Origin: Paraneptunicella aestuarii
Lineage (GTDB): Bacteria > Pseudomonadota > Gammaproteobacteria > Enterobacterales > Alteromonadaceae
Length of the DNA: 64,000 nt
Reading direction: 5' to 3'
NCBI RefSeq assembly: GCF_019900845.1
Contig: NZ_CP074570.1
Span: 3,658,001 to 3,722,000 of the forward strand
The notes below the pieces were generated by a model. The model saw only the letters and a program-made list of their open reading frames with translations. It searched no databases and was not told the origin of the DNA. The translations under genes were made by a program, and so were the position numbers. Positions 1 through 9,655 of this stretch are shown one piece after another; position 1 is the first letter of the stretch; each line of letters opens with the position of its first letter.

Positions 1-225
1 ACTGGTTAAACCTTCAGAAGTCTTATCTGAAAAGAAGAAATACAAATGAACAGGCTCATCAATGCCATTAATGATTTCTTTACTGCCATCAGACAGGGAG
101 TAAACCTTATCTTCAGTTAAATCAAAACGTGCCGAGCGGAATATTTGATTGTTCAATAGCACCAAAGCAAAGAACAACACCACCAGCAACAACATGGAAA
201 TAGGTGTAGAAAATACTTTTTTCAT
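1..225 (-). CDS. Gld-like ABC transporter auxiliary protein (5' part only)
   Basis: The 75 codons in view begin at an ATG (225-223) and run off the left edge. The N-terminus is a basic start followed by a hydrophobic segment (about residues 9-24), then the phrase RFDLTEDKVYSLSDGSKEII. That phrase is typical of the GldG/ABC_transp_aux family of extracytoplasmic partners of Gld-type ABC transporters. The start lies 5 bases after the stop of the permease gene, so the two are almost certainly cotranscribed. In gammaproteobacteria these operons are not proven to serve gliding, so the substrate is unknown. The C-terminal part cannot be seen. Confidence 0.8.
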   Translation of the reverse strand, partial: MKKVFSTPISMLLLVVLFFALVLLNNQIFRSARFDLTEDKVYSLSDGSKEIINGIDEPVHLYFFFSDKTSEGLTS

Positions 226-230
226 TGTGC

Positions 231-965
231 TTAATCCGCCTTCTTCTGTTCAATTAACATCAAACCCGCATACAACCAAACGCCGATAACAACTGCGAAA
301 TAAACCAGATTGTTTAATGCAATCACGCCTTTCGCCATGTTCTCGAAGTGAGTCATAAAACTAAAGGAAGCAATGGTGTCCAGCAGTACCGTTGGCAACC
401 AACCTTGAAAGGCGTCCAACACGATACTGGAACCACTCAGCACAAACAGGAAGCACACCACAACGGCGAGAATAAACGCCACAACCTGGCTTTTCGTCAG
501 CGCCGACATACAAATGCCAATGGCTAGAAACGCGCCCGACATCAACCAGCTGCCGATATAAGCCGCTAAAATAATGCCGTTATCAGGATTGCCCAGATAA
601 TTCACAGTTAGCCAAAGCGGAAAGGTCAATAACAGCGACAAACCCAGCACACTCCAGGCAGCCAGGAACTTACCCATCATGGCTTCAAAAGCCGAAATCG
701 GTAAGGTCATCAGCAATTCAATGCTGCCGCTCTTACGCTCTTCCGACCAGGTACGCATTGCCATAGCTGGCACCAAAAACAGGTACAGCCAAGGGTGGAA
801 GTTAAAGAAAGGGAGTAAATCAGCTTGTCCACGCTCGTAAAAATTTCCTACGTAGAAAGTGAACACGCCCGACATCATCAGGAAGATGATAATAAATACA
901 TACGCCACTGGCGTGGCAAAAAAGCTGGCAAACTCACGCTTAAAGATAATACGAATATTGTCCAT
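231..965 (-). CDS. ABC transporter permease, GldF-like
   Basis: This 244-residue integral membrane protein has about six hydrophobic segments. An early conserved stretch, AMRTWSEERKSGSIELLMTLP (about residues 68-88), is the hallmark of ABC-2 type permeases of the GldF/NosY kind. It would form the membrane channel with the ATPase encoded just upstream. Its ATG shares one base with the ATPase stop codon (TAATG at 967-963), and the Gld-like auxiliary gene follows after 5 bases. The order ATPase, permease, auxiliary protein matches gldA-gldF-gldG type loci. The transported substrate cannot be inferred. Confidence 0.85.
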   Translation of the reverse strand: MDNIRIIFKREFASFFATPVAYVFIIIFLMMSGVFTFYVGNFYERGQADLLPFFNFHPWLYLFLVPAMAMRTWSEERKSGSIELLMTLPISAFEAMMGKFLAAWSVLGLSLLLTFPLWLTVNYLGNPDNGIILAAYIGSWLMSGAFLAIGICMSALTKSQVVAFILAVVVCFLFVLSGSSIVLDAFQGWLPTVLLDTIASFSFMTHFENMAKGVIALNNLVYFAVVIGVWLYAGLMLIEQKKAD

Positions 966-1894
966 TATGCCGCCACCTCTTCGGTTAATTCTCTAAACAC
1001 ATCGTCTAAACGCCCTTGCTCAACAAACATGGCCTTAGCGGTTAATTGTTTGTCTTGCATAAAACGTGAGACGGCTTCAATTAATGGTTCTTGCGCATCT
1101 TGCACCGGAATAAGGGTTAATATGCCGTTCTCATGGTCGAGTTCTAGCGCAGCAACGCCTGAAATATGTTTGAAAGCTTCGACATCGGGCATAGCATCAA
1201 ACTGCAAACTTACCGCTTGGAAATAGCGAGAACGCTGCTGTAATGCCAAAGGCGTGCTATCGAATAACATCTGCCCACCAGCAATGATCATGGCGCGGTT
1301 ACATACAGCAGTGACCTCTTCCAGAATGTGCGTGGAAACAATGACCAACTTGTCTTTGGACAAGTTCTTGATCAGTTCACGAACATGATGTTTTTGATTG
1401 GGATCCAGACCATCGGTAGGCTCATCCAGAATCAAAATTTCCGGATCATGCAAAATAGCCTGTGCTAATCCAACGCGGCGTTTAAAGCCTTTAGAAAGGT
1501 TATCGATTGGCTTGTCCAACACGCTTTGTAGCTGAACCTGAGCAATCACATCAGCAATGCGCTTTAGCTTATGCTCGCCCTGTAAGCCTCGAATATCAGC
1601 AATGAAATTCAACATTTGAATTGGCGTCATATCACCATAGGCAGGCGCACCTTCAGGTAGATAGCCAATGCGCTTTTGAATCTCTCGCCTCGACTCATCC
1701 ATTGCCATATCGGCAATGCGAATTTCCCCCGAGTCGGGAGAAAGAAACCCGGTGAGCATTTTCATTGTTGTCGATTTACCTGCGCCGTTTGGCCCAAGAA
1801 ATCCAACCACATCACCCGGTTTTATTTGAAAGGAAAGATTGTTAACAGCAGTAAAATCGCCGAATGTTTTTCTTATATTGGTGACTGTGATCAT
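965..1894 (-). CDS. ABC transporter ATP-binding protein, GldA-like
   Basis: This cytoplasmic ATPase of 309 residues energises the permease encoded next. The Walker A is GPNGAGKST, followed by a conserved Q-loop region, the signature LSKGFKRRVGLAQA, Walker B LILDEPTDGLDP and the switch His in VSTHIL. A longer reading frame extends upstream to 1999, but the ATG at 1894 (MITVTNIRKTFG) fits the family N-terminus. It also has an AGGA ribosome site six bases upstream, so it is preferred. The C-terminal 80 residues form the extra domain seen in Gld/CcmA-like ATPases. It is the first gene of a three-gene operon. Confidence 0.9.
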   Translation of the reverse strand: MITVTNIRKTFGDFTAVNNLSFQIKPGDVVGFLGPNGAGKSTTMKMLTGFLSPDSGEIRIADMAMDESRREIQKRIGYLPEGAPAYGDMTPIQMLNFIADIRGLQGEHKLKRIADVIAQVQLQSVLDKPIDNLSKGFKRRVGLAQAILHDPEILILDEPTDGLDPNQKHHVRELIKNLSKDKLVIVSTHILEEVTAVCNRAMIIAGGQMLFDSTPLALQQRSRYFQAVSLQFDAMPDVEAFKHISGVAALELDHENGILTLIPVQDAQEPLIEAVSRFMQDKQLTAKAMFVEQGRLDDVFRELTEEVAA

Positions 1895-2058
1895 GATTAT
1901 CCTCATATGATCAAAGAATTTCATAAAAATGGCGATGCCAAATATGGAGCGTTGAGTTTGAAATTCAAGCGTTTTATCCTTACGCGGAAATGAATTCACA
2001 TAATATTCAGCTTCCAGGCATCAAAAACCTCACACTAGAGCAATAAAGAGCATAAAAC

Positions 2059-2754
2059 GTGAACATCGACCCCATTGGCTACATTCAAACGCCCTACAAA
2101 GAAAAGTTTGCCATTCCAAGGCAACCGGGGCTGGTTTCCTCAGCCAAGGGCATCATCAAAATGAGCGCGGCTTATGCCGATATCAACGCCTTTAGAGGCA
2201 TAGAACAATTTAGTCACTTATGGCTGATATTCCAGTTTCATCAAGTAGAACAAGGTAAATGGACGCCCTTAGTGCGCCCACCACGCTTGGGTGGAAATGA
2301 CAAGCTGGGCGTGTTCGCTACGCGCAGCACTCACCGCCCAAGCAACATGGGCATGTCGGTAGTCAGTTTTGACAAAGTAGAACAGAAAGGCAAAGACGTG
2401 TTAGTACATGTGTCAGGTGTAGACCTAATGGATGGCACACCGATCCTGGACATCAAACCCTATATCGCCTACGTCGACAGTATTCCAAACGCCCAAAGCG
2501 GTTTTGCCGACACAGCGCCCACAACTTACCCGGTAAAATATTCAGAAACAGCGATTAACCAACTTGGTAAAGTTGAAAACAAATATCCAGAATTAGAGCA
2601 ACTGATCACCGACACATTAGCCTTCAACCCCAGCCCGGCGTACCACAACAAGCAAGATGAAAATCGTGTTTATGGCGTCAAGTTATTGGACTTTAACGTC
2701 ATCTGGCGATTACACAACGGCACCGTTGTGGTGACAGGGATTGAACGGATATAG
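2059..2754 (+). CDS. trmO: tRNA (adenine(37)-N6)-methyltransferase TrmO
   Basis: TrmO (TsaA/YaeB) methylates N6 of t6A37 in threonine tRNAs. The 231-residue protein has the family opening IGYIQTPYKEKFAIPRQPGL, the central region GNDKLGVFATRSTHRPSNMG, which holds the SAM-pocket residues, and the phrase DLMDGTPILDIKPYI. Length and both domains (the beta-barrel core and the C-terminal extension ending in VTGIERI) match the E. coli protein. The start is a GTG (2059) with an AAAGAG ribosome site about ten bases upstream. It is divergent from the ABC operon and seems monocistronic. Confidence 0.93.
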   Translation: MNIDPIGYIQTPYKEKFAIPRQPGLVSSAKGIIKMSAAYADINAFRGIEQFSHLWLIFQFHQVEQGKWTPLVRPPRLGGNDKLGVFATRSTHRPSNMGMSVVSFDKVEQKGKDVLVHVSGVDLMDGTPILDIKPYIAYVDSIPNAQSGFADTAPTTYPVKYSETAINQLGKVENKYPELEQLITDTLAFNPSPAYHNKQDENRVYGVKLLDFNVIWRLHNGTVVVTGIERI

Positions 2755-2774
2755 ATAGCTATTTTTGATAGACG

Positions 2775-2806
2775 CACTGGATGGCGCATCAAGTGCGCCA
2801 TGACAA
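2775..2806. repeat. REP-like palindrome, copy 1
   Basis: A perfect 7-bp stem, TGGCGCA/TGCGCCA, with loop TCAAG sits at 2782-2800. It is embedded in the conserved frame CTGGAT...ATGACAAA. It lies just downstream of trmO. Two further copies lie at 3752-3783 and 59440-59471 with the same flanks but compensating stem changes. This resembles the widespread intergenic palindromes of the type CTGGAT-stem-loop-stem-ATGAC. Confidence 0.75.
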
Positions 2807-3025
2807 ACAACAGGCACTCTGCCCTAATCAATCCGCCGTCATGTAAGAACCGAACATGGGTCAAAAACCACCTCACCACATTCAACCATGTTTATTCGCG
2901 CTTTCCCTACCAATCAATATGCTAAAAATCACCGCCATTCAACATGGATATTATATTTACCGGAAAAGTTTCCTCAGTGATATCATCACTTTTCTTTTTT
3001 AAAGCTATCAATAGCAGGAATCCTT

Positions 3026-3634
3026 ATGAACAAACAGTCTTCTTTTCTTCTAAAAACCGTACTTTGCTTATCCGCTTTAGCAGCAACTCAAGCGACAGCA
3101 TATACGCCTCAAACCATGCTGTCAGACGCTAAAGATTCTCGGACAGACTATATTCTGAGTGCTTCAATGAATGATGGCTCCAGGAATTGTGGCTCCATCC
3201 AACAAATTACTAACGGCTGGAAAATTGATACAGAAGCTTATTTTAACCACAACGATTTAGCCACAAACACCATGATTGCATCAGCGGGTGGCTATTTCTC
3301 GACTGCCACAGGAACCTTTACCGCTCCCATAAACGGCTTATATAGCGTTAATTTTTCTATGCGTATTTCAACCGGTAACGGAGATATTACGTTACGACAT
3401 AATGGCACTCGAATTGCGGCCACAGGCACAAACCTGGTCGACTATACACAGACTGTTAGCGGATGGAGCACTTGGTCGACTCACAGTGTTTCAAAAAATT
3501 TGTATATGAATGCAGGAGACACATTAAATCTTTGGTACGAATCTGGCTCAACCACTGATTGCAGCATCGAAACATCATTCAAATATAATCACTTCAACGT
3601 TAACCTGATAAGAGCCGTTGGCGGCGCAGGTTAA
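3026..3634 (+). CDS. Secreted C1q-like domain protein
   Basis: This 202-residue exported protein has a signal peptide (residues 1-25, cut near ATA-YTP). The mature part carries the C1q/TNF-like signature: GTFTAPINGLYSVNFSM (residues 96-112), then TLRHNGTRIA (122-131), the turn NAGDTLNLWYESG (162-174), and a closing aromatic strand FNVNLI. This is the order of strands in C1q globular domains. There is no collagen stalk. Three Cys remain after cleavage if C14 is removed with the signal. C1q-like domains occur in some bacterial surface and spore proteins, but no function can be assigned here. The start has AGGA five bases upstream. It stands alone between REP-like palindromes. Confidence 0.72.
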   Translation: MNKQSSFLLKTVLCLSALAATQATAYTPQTMLSDAKDSRTDYILSASMNDGSRNCGSIQQITNGWKIDTEAYFNHNDLATNTMIASAGGYFSTATGTFTAPINGLYSVNFSMRISTGNGDITLRHNGTRIAATGTNLVDYTQTVSGWSTWSTHSVSKNLYMNAGDTLNLWYESGSTTDCSIETSFKYNHFNVNLIRAVGGAG

Positions 3635-3661
3635 ACGTTCGTTCCTTTATATTTATTTTAT

Positions 3662-3720
3662 ACTCCTTTTAAAGCCCTCCCCTGTTCGAAGAAAAGCGTC
3701 AAGGGGAGGCTGAAAGGAGT
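3662..3720. repeat. Large two-part hairpin after the C1q-like gene
   Basis: Two nested perfect arms can form a 59-base hairpin: ACTCCTTT (3662-3669) with AAAGGAGT (3713-3720), and CCTCCCCT (3676-3683) with AGGGGAGG (3702-3709). It follows the C1q-like gene by 27 bases. There is no U-tract, so it is not a standard intrinsic terminator. It may act as an mRNA 3' stabiliser. Confidence 0.5.
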
Positions 3721-3751
3721 GATGATATGAATAGCCCTTATAAATAGACGC

Positions 3752-3783
3752 TCTGGATGGCGCATCAAGCGCGCCATGACAAA
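3752..3783. repeat. REP-like palindrome, copy 2
   Basis: This copy shares the frame CTGGATGGCGCATCAAG...CGCCATGACAAACAA with copy 1. Its stem is TGGCGC/GCGCCA (3758-3763 and 3771-3776). It lies in the non-coding stretch between the C1q-like gene and the TonB-dependent receptor gene. Confidence 0.75.
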
Positions 3784-4075
3784 CAAAGCAAACAGCAGCT
3801 CATAAAAATACAGACTCATAAAACCAGACAGGCACTAGCGAATTCTCTCAGAATTCTTATCAGCGAATACGCTTGAACACCATGCTTCAACAACAGCCGT
3901 GGTATCTATCACTACCAGGCTAATTCCAGCCATGTTTATTCACTATCACTATGAATATTCTAAACATCACAGGGCTTTGTTAATGATATGGACACTTCCA
4001 TCTAAACCTAAAGATCAACCAATAGGAGGATGTACTATGTTCGCATCACTAAGAAAGCCACTTCGAACTTATAAA
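3784..4075. other. Non-coding stretch before the receptor terminator
   Basis: No convincing gene is seen. A short frame starting at 4037 has a strong AGGAGG site, but it runs through the terminator hairpin into the antisense of the receptor gene. A segment at about 3930-3975 resembles one at about 2886-2930 (shared CCATGTTTATTC and spaced matches after it). In both places it lies 80-150 bases after a REP-like palindrome, which may reflect an old local duplication. Confidence 0.35.
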
Positions 4076-4109
4076 GAAAAAGGCTGTCCATCAAGAACAG
4101 CCCTTTTTC
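4076..4109. terminator. Bidirectional intrinsic terminator
   Basis: The stem GGCTGT (4082-4087) / ACAGCC (4097-4102) is flanked by an A-run on the left and a T-run on the right. It therefore reads as a terminator on both strands. On the minus strand it closes the TonB-dependent receptor transcript, 18 bases after the stop codon. Confidence 0.8.
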
Positions 4110-4127
4110 TATTTTCAGATTATGTTG

Positions 4128-6539
4128 TTAGAACAAGTAGTCCAACGACATGTAAAAGTTACGGGGTCTGGCGTAGATCACATTTTCATAGCCTATTGCG
4201 CCGTTTGCATCACCGCCTACTTTATAGAGTTTGTCGGTAAGGTTTTCGACGCCTAACGTTAAGCTCCATACTTCACTGACATCAGTATATTTCAGTGCAG
4301 CATTCCAGGCAACATAGCCTTCATCGCGAGTATAAGGAGTGTTAGCAGCCTCGAATTCCTGTTCGTCCTTGTACACGCCGTCGACTCTGGCTGTTAGTGT
4401 ACTGCCATTGTCTAACTCGGTTAGATGGGAGATACCTAAGCTAGATACCCATTTCGGTGTAAAGACGAACTTATCTTCAGTGGTGATCCCAGCGGCTTGG
4501 GCTTCCGGTGACACTTCATCGTATTGTGCATCCAGATAGCCTACAGAGGCGTTTATCAAAATAGAATCAATTGGCACCCATGTGGTTTCTATCTCAAACC
4601 CTTGAATTGTTGCTTTGGCAGCATTGGTCTGGAATGTGGCAATTCCGCCTTGGTTTGCGGCAACAATCATGTCTTCAAAATCGCTATAGAAGATGGCGGA
4701 ATTGATTCGCAGGTTGTCTGTTACATCAGACTTTATACCAAATTCATAAGTGGTCACCGTTTCTGGGTCGAATGTAGGCAAACATTCATTGCCTTCGCCA
4801 CAGCTGCCGTTACCCAAAGCGATAAATGCCTGAGCATCAGGTGTGCTGAAGGAGGTATTGGTTACTCGCCATTCAAAACCACCTGATTTAAATCCGGTAG
4901 AAACTGAGCCATACACTCTTGTGTCTTTATTGACGTCGTAAGACAGGTTGACGCGCCAGGTTAACTCATCAAACGAAATGGTATTCTCGACCGGGTCGAT
5001 CAAATACTCTGTTGTGTTAACAGCGCGTCTTGGAATGCTGGCAAGAGTCGAGTCACAAGCCGCACTTGGCGCTGTCGGACGAAGGTCAATCGAACAACCG
5101 GGATAAGCGAAAGCATTAGGTGTCGCATTCTTTTCTTCATCGGTGTAACGAACACCAAAGGTAAAGTGCAAGTCATCACTGATATCGTAAGTGCCTTCAC
5201 CATATATTGCATAGTTGGAGTTATCGGTGATACCACCGAAGTGAATCGGGTACAAAGTACCTTGTAGCGCACCATCAAAATCCAATTGGTTATCTGATTC
5301 TTCTTGGTAATAGAAAGCGCCAGCCACATAGGTTAAGTTTCCAGACACACCATTGATTCTTAAATCAACGGAAGTTTGCTCTGAATCGTAGCTTTCCCTG
5401 TTTTCAAACACATTAAGAGGGCTTCCATCGACCTGACGAGCAATGTCTGCCTCAAGCTGGCGATGTGCCAAAATCAATTTTGCCGTCACATTATCGTTAA
5501 TATCGTAGGTTGTGCCCAAAGACAGTCCCCATGCATCAATGTCATTTTGTGACAAGGTGTTTTCTCCGGTAGCAAAGGGCCCCAGCTGTTGCGATTCGTT
5601 ATAGCAATTAATGCCTTGGCTACTGTCACCCGCTACGCAACCTTCCGCAGTTGAAGAAGGAGCAAAACCTGCTGATGCGTTAAAGCCATTCCATGCACCG
5701 GGTAAGGTCAGACTGTCCTGAAAATAGGCGTTTACTTCTGGCGCTGATTCTTCTCTTTCGCGCACATAATCGGCGATAAGTTTGAAACGTAATTTATCAG
5801 ATGCCTCTATTTCGAACTTTGCACGAGCCCCTTGAGCATTAGTATTGCCTAATTTTTCACTGTCGGGCACATTCACTCTTGTCACTGTTCCATCACGTTT
5901 GCGTGACATAACATTAAATATTCCGCTAACCGAATCGGTTATTTCTGTTTGGAACGTGCCGAATATTTCTTGTCTACCCTGATTACCTAATATTGCTCTT
6001 AGTTTCCCTTCTGTATCACCGTGAGGATCATTGGTAGTAATTGAAATTGCGCCCCCAATGGTATTCCGGCCAAACAGGGTTCCCTGAGGACCACGCACAA
6101 CTTCCACGCTTTGAATATCAGCCAAATCAAGCACAGAGCCTATGGTTCGTCCCATGTACACTTCATCAACATAAATACCGACACCGGGATCCACAACCGG
6201 TACATAATCGTTTTGTCCTATACCGCGGATATACACGACAGCATTGGAGCTGGAACCAGACACGGTTCCCGAGGTACTAAAGCTTACATTTGGAGCAATG
6301 TTTGCAATACCGGTCAGATCCGCTACGCCCATTTCTTCCAGTAAATCCCCCTGAACCGCCGTAATTGAAAGAGGTGTATCCTGAATGCTTTCAACCCGCT
6401 TACGGGCGGTTACAGAGATAACTTCAAGTTCAAATCCTTTGTCGGTTCCATTTTTCTCTAATTGTTCTTGTGCCAGAGCAGTTCCTGCTTCTGACAATAA
6501 AATAGATGAAACAGCAAGACTTAATAATGTGCGTCGCAT
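4128..6539 (-). CDS. TonB-dependent outer membrane receptor
   Basis: This 803-residue receptor has a signal peptide (1-23, cleaved after ALA). A plug domain occupies about residues 45-170 (LEVISVTARKRVESIQDTPL as the TonB-box-proximal start; VEVVRGPQGTLFGRNTIGGA near its end). A 22-strand barrel follows and ends in the outer-membrane signal SLDYLF with terminal Phe. It would import a large or scarce ligand using the TonB-ExbBD machinery. The plug is of the FyuA/pesticin-like class common in marine Alteromonadales and sphingomonads, where ligands vary. I saw no Fur-box-like palindrome upstream and no substrate-specific neighbours, so iron uptake should not be assumed. Confidence 0.92.
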   Translation of the reverse strand: MRRTLLSLAVSSILLSEAGTALAQEQLEKNGTDKGFELEVISVTARKRVESIQDTPLSITAVQGDLLEEMGVADLTGIANIAPNVSFSTSGTVSGSSSNAVVYIRGIGQNDYVPVVDPGVGIYVDEVYMGRTIGSVLDLADIQSVEVVRGPQGTLFGRNTIGGAISITTNDPHGDTEGKLRAILGNQGRQEIFGTFQTEITDSVSGIFNVMSRKRDGTVTRVNVPDSEKLGNTNAQGARAKFEIEASDKLRFKLIADYVREREESAPEVNAYFQDSLTLPGAWNGFNASAGFAPSSTAEGCVAGDSSQGINCYNESQQLGPFATGENTLSQNDIDAWGLSLGTTYDINDNVTAKLILAHRQLEADIARQVDGSPLNVFENRESYDSEQTSVDLRINGVSGNLTYVAGAFYYQEESDNQLDFDGALQGTLYPIHFGGITDNSNYAIYGEGTYDISDDLHFTFGVRYTDEEKNATPNAFAYPGCSIDLRPTAPSAACDSTLASIPRRAVNTTEYLIDPVENTISFDELTWRVNLSYDVNKDTRVYGSVSTGFKSGGFEWRVTNTSFSTPDAQAFIALGNGSCGEGNECLPTFDPETVTTYEFGIKSDVTDNLRINSAIFYSDFEDMIVAANQGGIATFQTNAAKATIQGFEIETTWVPIDSILINASVGYLDAQYDEVSPEAQAAGITTEDKFVFTPKWVSSLGISHLTELDNGSTLTARVDGVYKDEQEFEAANTPYTRDEGYVAWNAALKYTDVSEVWSLTLGVENLTDKLYKVGGDANGAIGYENVIYARPRNFYMSLDYLF

Positions 6540-6787
6540 ATACCCACCGGTTACTTATCATTAGTGTATTCACAGAGCTGTAGCCCCATGAAATTTAACA
6601 AATATTTAAAGTTCGATTAGCATAAAGGCATAGCCACACCCAAACAAGATGAGTGAATATGAATACATATTTAGAATGTGAATGTTGGCTATGATGAACA
6701 GTGAAAGAAATGAGTCGGGCAGAGCTGCCAACCACTCGATTTTAGAGAGCAAGGCGTTAACTTAACGCTTACAAAAGCGTTGAACGT

Positions 6788-9325
6788 CTATCCCCGTGGC
6801 TTAATCGACCTACCAGGCTCTGCTTCCAATGCGTTTTCAGGCCAGCGATGCTTGGGATATTTTCCTCGCATTTCCTTCGCAACTTCTAAATAAGAGGATT
6901 GCCAGAAGTTTTCTAAATCGCTGGTTGTCTGGATGGGTCGTCTTGCAGGAGAAAGCAATTCAAAGCGCAGTGGCACTTTACCCTGAGCGATACGAGGTGA
7001 TGTGATTTGTCCGAACATTTCTTGAAGGATCACCGAAACGGTTGGGCCTTGATGTTCGTCATATCGAATATCTACTTTTTTATCACTGGGAGTAACGTAT
7101 TGTTCAGGCGCATGTTTGGCTAAAAACTGTTGCTCTTCCCATGAAAGGTTGCCGAGCAATAACTCATAAACATTAATCTGCTTGAGCTGTTTAATGGTTT
7201 CAACCTGCGTGATGTAGGGCAGTAACCATGTATCCAGGCTATTTAGCAACTGCTGTTCAGAGATGATTGGAAACTCATTCAGGATTTCACCAAGCCATTG
7301 TGCTCGCCTTACCCAAGTCGTGCATTGCTCAGTCCAGTTTAAGAAAGTTAACCCTTCTTCTTGTAAAATATCAGCGACACACCGGGTAAATTCGGTTTTA
7401 GGCACGGAGTTCAATGCTTCCTCTTTCAATACCAATGCTCTATAGCTGGTTATCTTTCGGGCGAGGATCTGCTCTTTTTTCGCATCAAGGCGGTAGTGGG
7501 TCTTTTCTTCAATATATGCACTTATCGCTTCTTGCATCGGCTCAGAATCAATCGGGGCACAAGTGTAGATAGTCCCATCTTTGTTTTTGCCATCACAGTC
7601 ACAGACCACAATCCAGGGCGAACCTTGCATACTGTCTTCGTCTCGCAAAGTGACACCTCTGCCATTTGCCAGCAGGTATTTGTTGTTGTTTTTGCTGTTT
7701 TTATTGAGAGAACCGCGAACCTTGGCAAGCCTGTCGGGATAAGCTCTGAGCAATAGCAGCCCTGAAAGTTGTTGAATATCAGACAAGCTCAATACATTTG
7801 CGTTAAAGAAGGAATTAAGGGAAACATTGACTCTGGAAGCCAGGTTGATGGCAGTGGTTCTCACCTGCTCCAGCACACCTTTGTTAATACCCAGATGGTT
7901 TTTGACCAGGCTGCGCTCTTGCAAAAAATCGCTTAAAATCATCACCCGTTCGGTAATGTCTGAACTATGGGAATTCACAAGAATATCGCGCTCACTCAAA
8001 AGTGCCGCCAGCAAGCAACTCAGCACTTTTTCGATGTCTGAATTACTCGACAAAATCATACTGGCAAGTCGAGGCGTTAAACCCAGTGACAGCGCCTTTA
8101 AGCCTAGTGAGGTTGGCTTGTTATTCACATCTAACAAATTAAGGGACTGATTAAGCGTGCGAGCAACTTCATAGTGATGTTGAGGCGGAGGTGTTAACCA
8201 ATTCGCGTCTTCATATTGAGTTATGCCCCATGCCGCCAGTTCCAATACCACATCGGTTAAATCGGTGACGGTGATTTCCTCAGCTTGAAACGCCTTCAAA
8301 CTATTTTGTTCAGTTTCACTCCACAAGCGAATACAGTGCCCTGCTTGAATACGGCCTGCTCGACCAGCGCGCTGAGTGGCAGACGCTTTAGAGATTGTCG
8401 TCATTTCCAGGCGCGACAAGCCACTTTTTACATCGTAGGCGAGGACTTTCTCAAGCCCGGAATCGATCACTGTGGTAATGCCTTCAATGGTTAAACTGGT
8501 TTCAGCAATATTGGTGGCAAAGATAACGCGACGTTTTCCATCATCGGCTTTGCCAAGCACTTTAGACTGCTCAGATAGCGTAAGTGCGCCATAAAGCGCC
8601 AAATACTCCACATTGGAGAAAGGCAAAGATGCCGTGACTTCCATACAACGCTGAATGTCAGCTTGTCCCGGTAAGAACACCAAGATATCGCCTTGTGCTT
8701 GCTCACTTAAGGCTTTATTGACTGCCCGCATAATGTGTTCCGACAGTTTGGCTTGCGCTTTGCCGAAATACTCGACCGAGACAGGAAAAGTGCGACCCGG
8801 GCAGCAGATCACAGGCGCTTGGTTGAGGTAATTCGACACTTGCTCGGTATCAATGGTGGCTGACATCACCAGAATTTTAAGGTCTTCCCTGTACGCTTCT
8901 TGCGCCTCCAAGGCCAGCATTAATGCCAAATCGGCATGAATAGAACGCTCGTGAAACTCATCAAAAATAACCAAGCCAACATCGCTAAGCTCAGGGTCGC
9001 TTTGCAAGCGCCGGGTCAATACACCTTCAGTGACTATCTCTAAGAGTGTTTGCTCTGAAACTTTGCGCTCATTACGGATCTGATAACCAACTCGCTCACC
9101 CACCTTTTCATTCAATTGCTTCGCCAAATAAGACGCAATTGACCGCGCTGCGACTCGCCTCGGTTCGAGCATCACAATCTTTTTCCCTTGAGCAAGCTCA
9201 CTTTCCATCAAACGCAAAGGCACTAACGTAGACTTCCCCGCCCCCGGCTCGGCTTGTAGTACAAGTGATGAGTTCTGTTTTAAGGCAGAAAGAATATTGG
9301 GAATATGCGCTTCGATAGGTAACAA
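6788..9325 (-). CDS. hrpB: ATP-dependent RNA helicase HrpB
   Basis: This DEAH-box helicase has 845 residues, close to the usual HrpB length. Motif I is EPGAGKSTLVPL (about 26-37), motif II is DEFHERS, the HrpB-specific variant, and motif III is SATID. Motif VI is in QRAGRAGR. A helicase-associated region and the HrpB C-terminal domain follow (PRIAQGKVPLRFELLSPARRPIQ). The only family-consistent start is a TTG (9325); upstream the frame has no ATG or GTG before a stop, and no clear ribosome site is seen. HrpB's cellular role is poorly known. The gene stands alone. Confidence 0.93.
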   Translation of the reverse strand: MLPIEAHIPNILSALKQNSSLVLQAEPGAGKSTLVPLRLMESELAQGKKIVMLEPRRVAARSIASYLAKQLNEKVGERVGYQIRNERKVSEQTLLEIVTEGVLTRRLQSDPELSDVGLVIFDEFHERSIHADLALMLALEAQEAYREDLKILVMSATIDTEQVSNYLNQAPVICCPGRTFPVSVEYFGKAQAKLSEHIMRAVNKALSEQAQGDILVFLPGQADIQRCMEVTASLPFSNVEYLALYGALTLSEQSKVLGKADDGKRRVIFATNIAETSLTIEGITTVIDSGLEKVLAYDVKSGLSRLEMTTISKASATQRAGRAGRIQAGHCIRLWSETEQNSLKAFQAEEITVTDLTDVVLELAAWGITQYEDANWLTPPPQHHYEVARTLNQSLNLLDVNNKPTSLGLKALSLGLTPRLASMILSSNSDIEKVLSCLLAALLSERDILVNSHSSDITERVMILSDFLQERSLVKNHLGINKGVLEQVRTTAINLASRVNVSLNSFFNANVLSLSDIQQLSGLLLLRAYPDRLAKVRGSLNKNSKNNNKYLLANGRGVTLRDEDSMQGSPWIVVCDCDGKNKDGTIYTCAPIDSEPMQEAISAYIEEKTHYRLDAKKEQILARKITSYRALVLKEEALNSVPKTEFTRCVADILQEEGLTFLNWTEQCTTWVRRAQWLGEILNEFPIISEQQLLNSLDTWLLPYITQVETIKQLKQINVYELLLGNLSWEEQQFLAKHAPEQYVTPSDKKVDIRYDEHQGPTVSVILQEMFGQITSPRIAQGKVPLRFELLSPARRPIQTTSDLENFWQSSYLEVAKEMRGKYPKHRWPENALEAEPGRSIKPRG

Positions 9326-9655
9326 AGTGACAAAGCCAGATAAATTTTTGAGGGGGAGATAATAACAGATTAGTGTATGGGGTACTCAAGAGGTGTGGGG
9401 GATAATGAGAACCTATGTTCCTGCTATTATTCCCTGCATGAACGATACTTAACGAATAAAATCACATACTCAATTTCAATAGACAAGCTCGTTTATAGAT
9501 AACAATATGCACAAAAACATTTCACAGAACCTTAATAAACAAGCACCAAAAACATCAAAACTCTAAGTTATCGACCCATTCAAAGATTCCTTTAGCACTT
9601 TGTATTATATCAATTTATACTTTTATCAAGGTTAACAAAATTGACCCGGCGCCGC
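9326..9655. other. Non-coding stretch upstream of the glycosyltransferase gene
   Basis: This AT-rich region between hrpB and the Maf-type gene holds no supported gene. A possible promoter for the downstream operon is TTAGCA (9592-9597), an 18-base spacer and TATACT (9616-9621). That would give a leader of roughly 60 bases ending in the hairpin at 9656-9683. Confidence 0.35.

Noticed and set aside
4037..4240. 67-codon frame with a strong AGGAGG site before the receptor gene
   Set aside because: It runs through the bidirectional terminator hairpin and then antisense to the receptor C-terminus, and the protein has no recognisable features.
6540..6787. Search for a Fur box upstream of the TonB-dependent receptor
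   Set aside because: No GATAATGATTATC-like palindrome is present, so iron control is not claimed.
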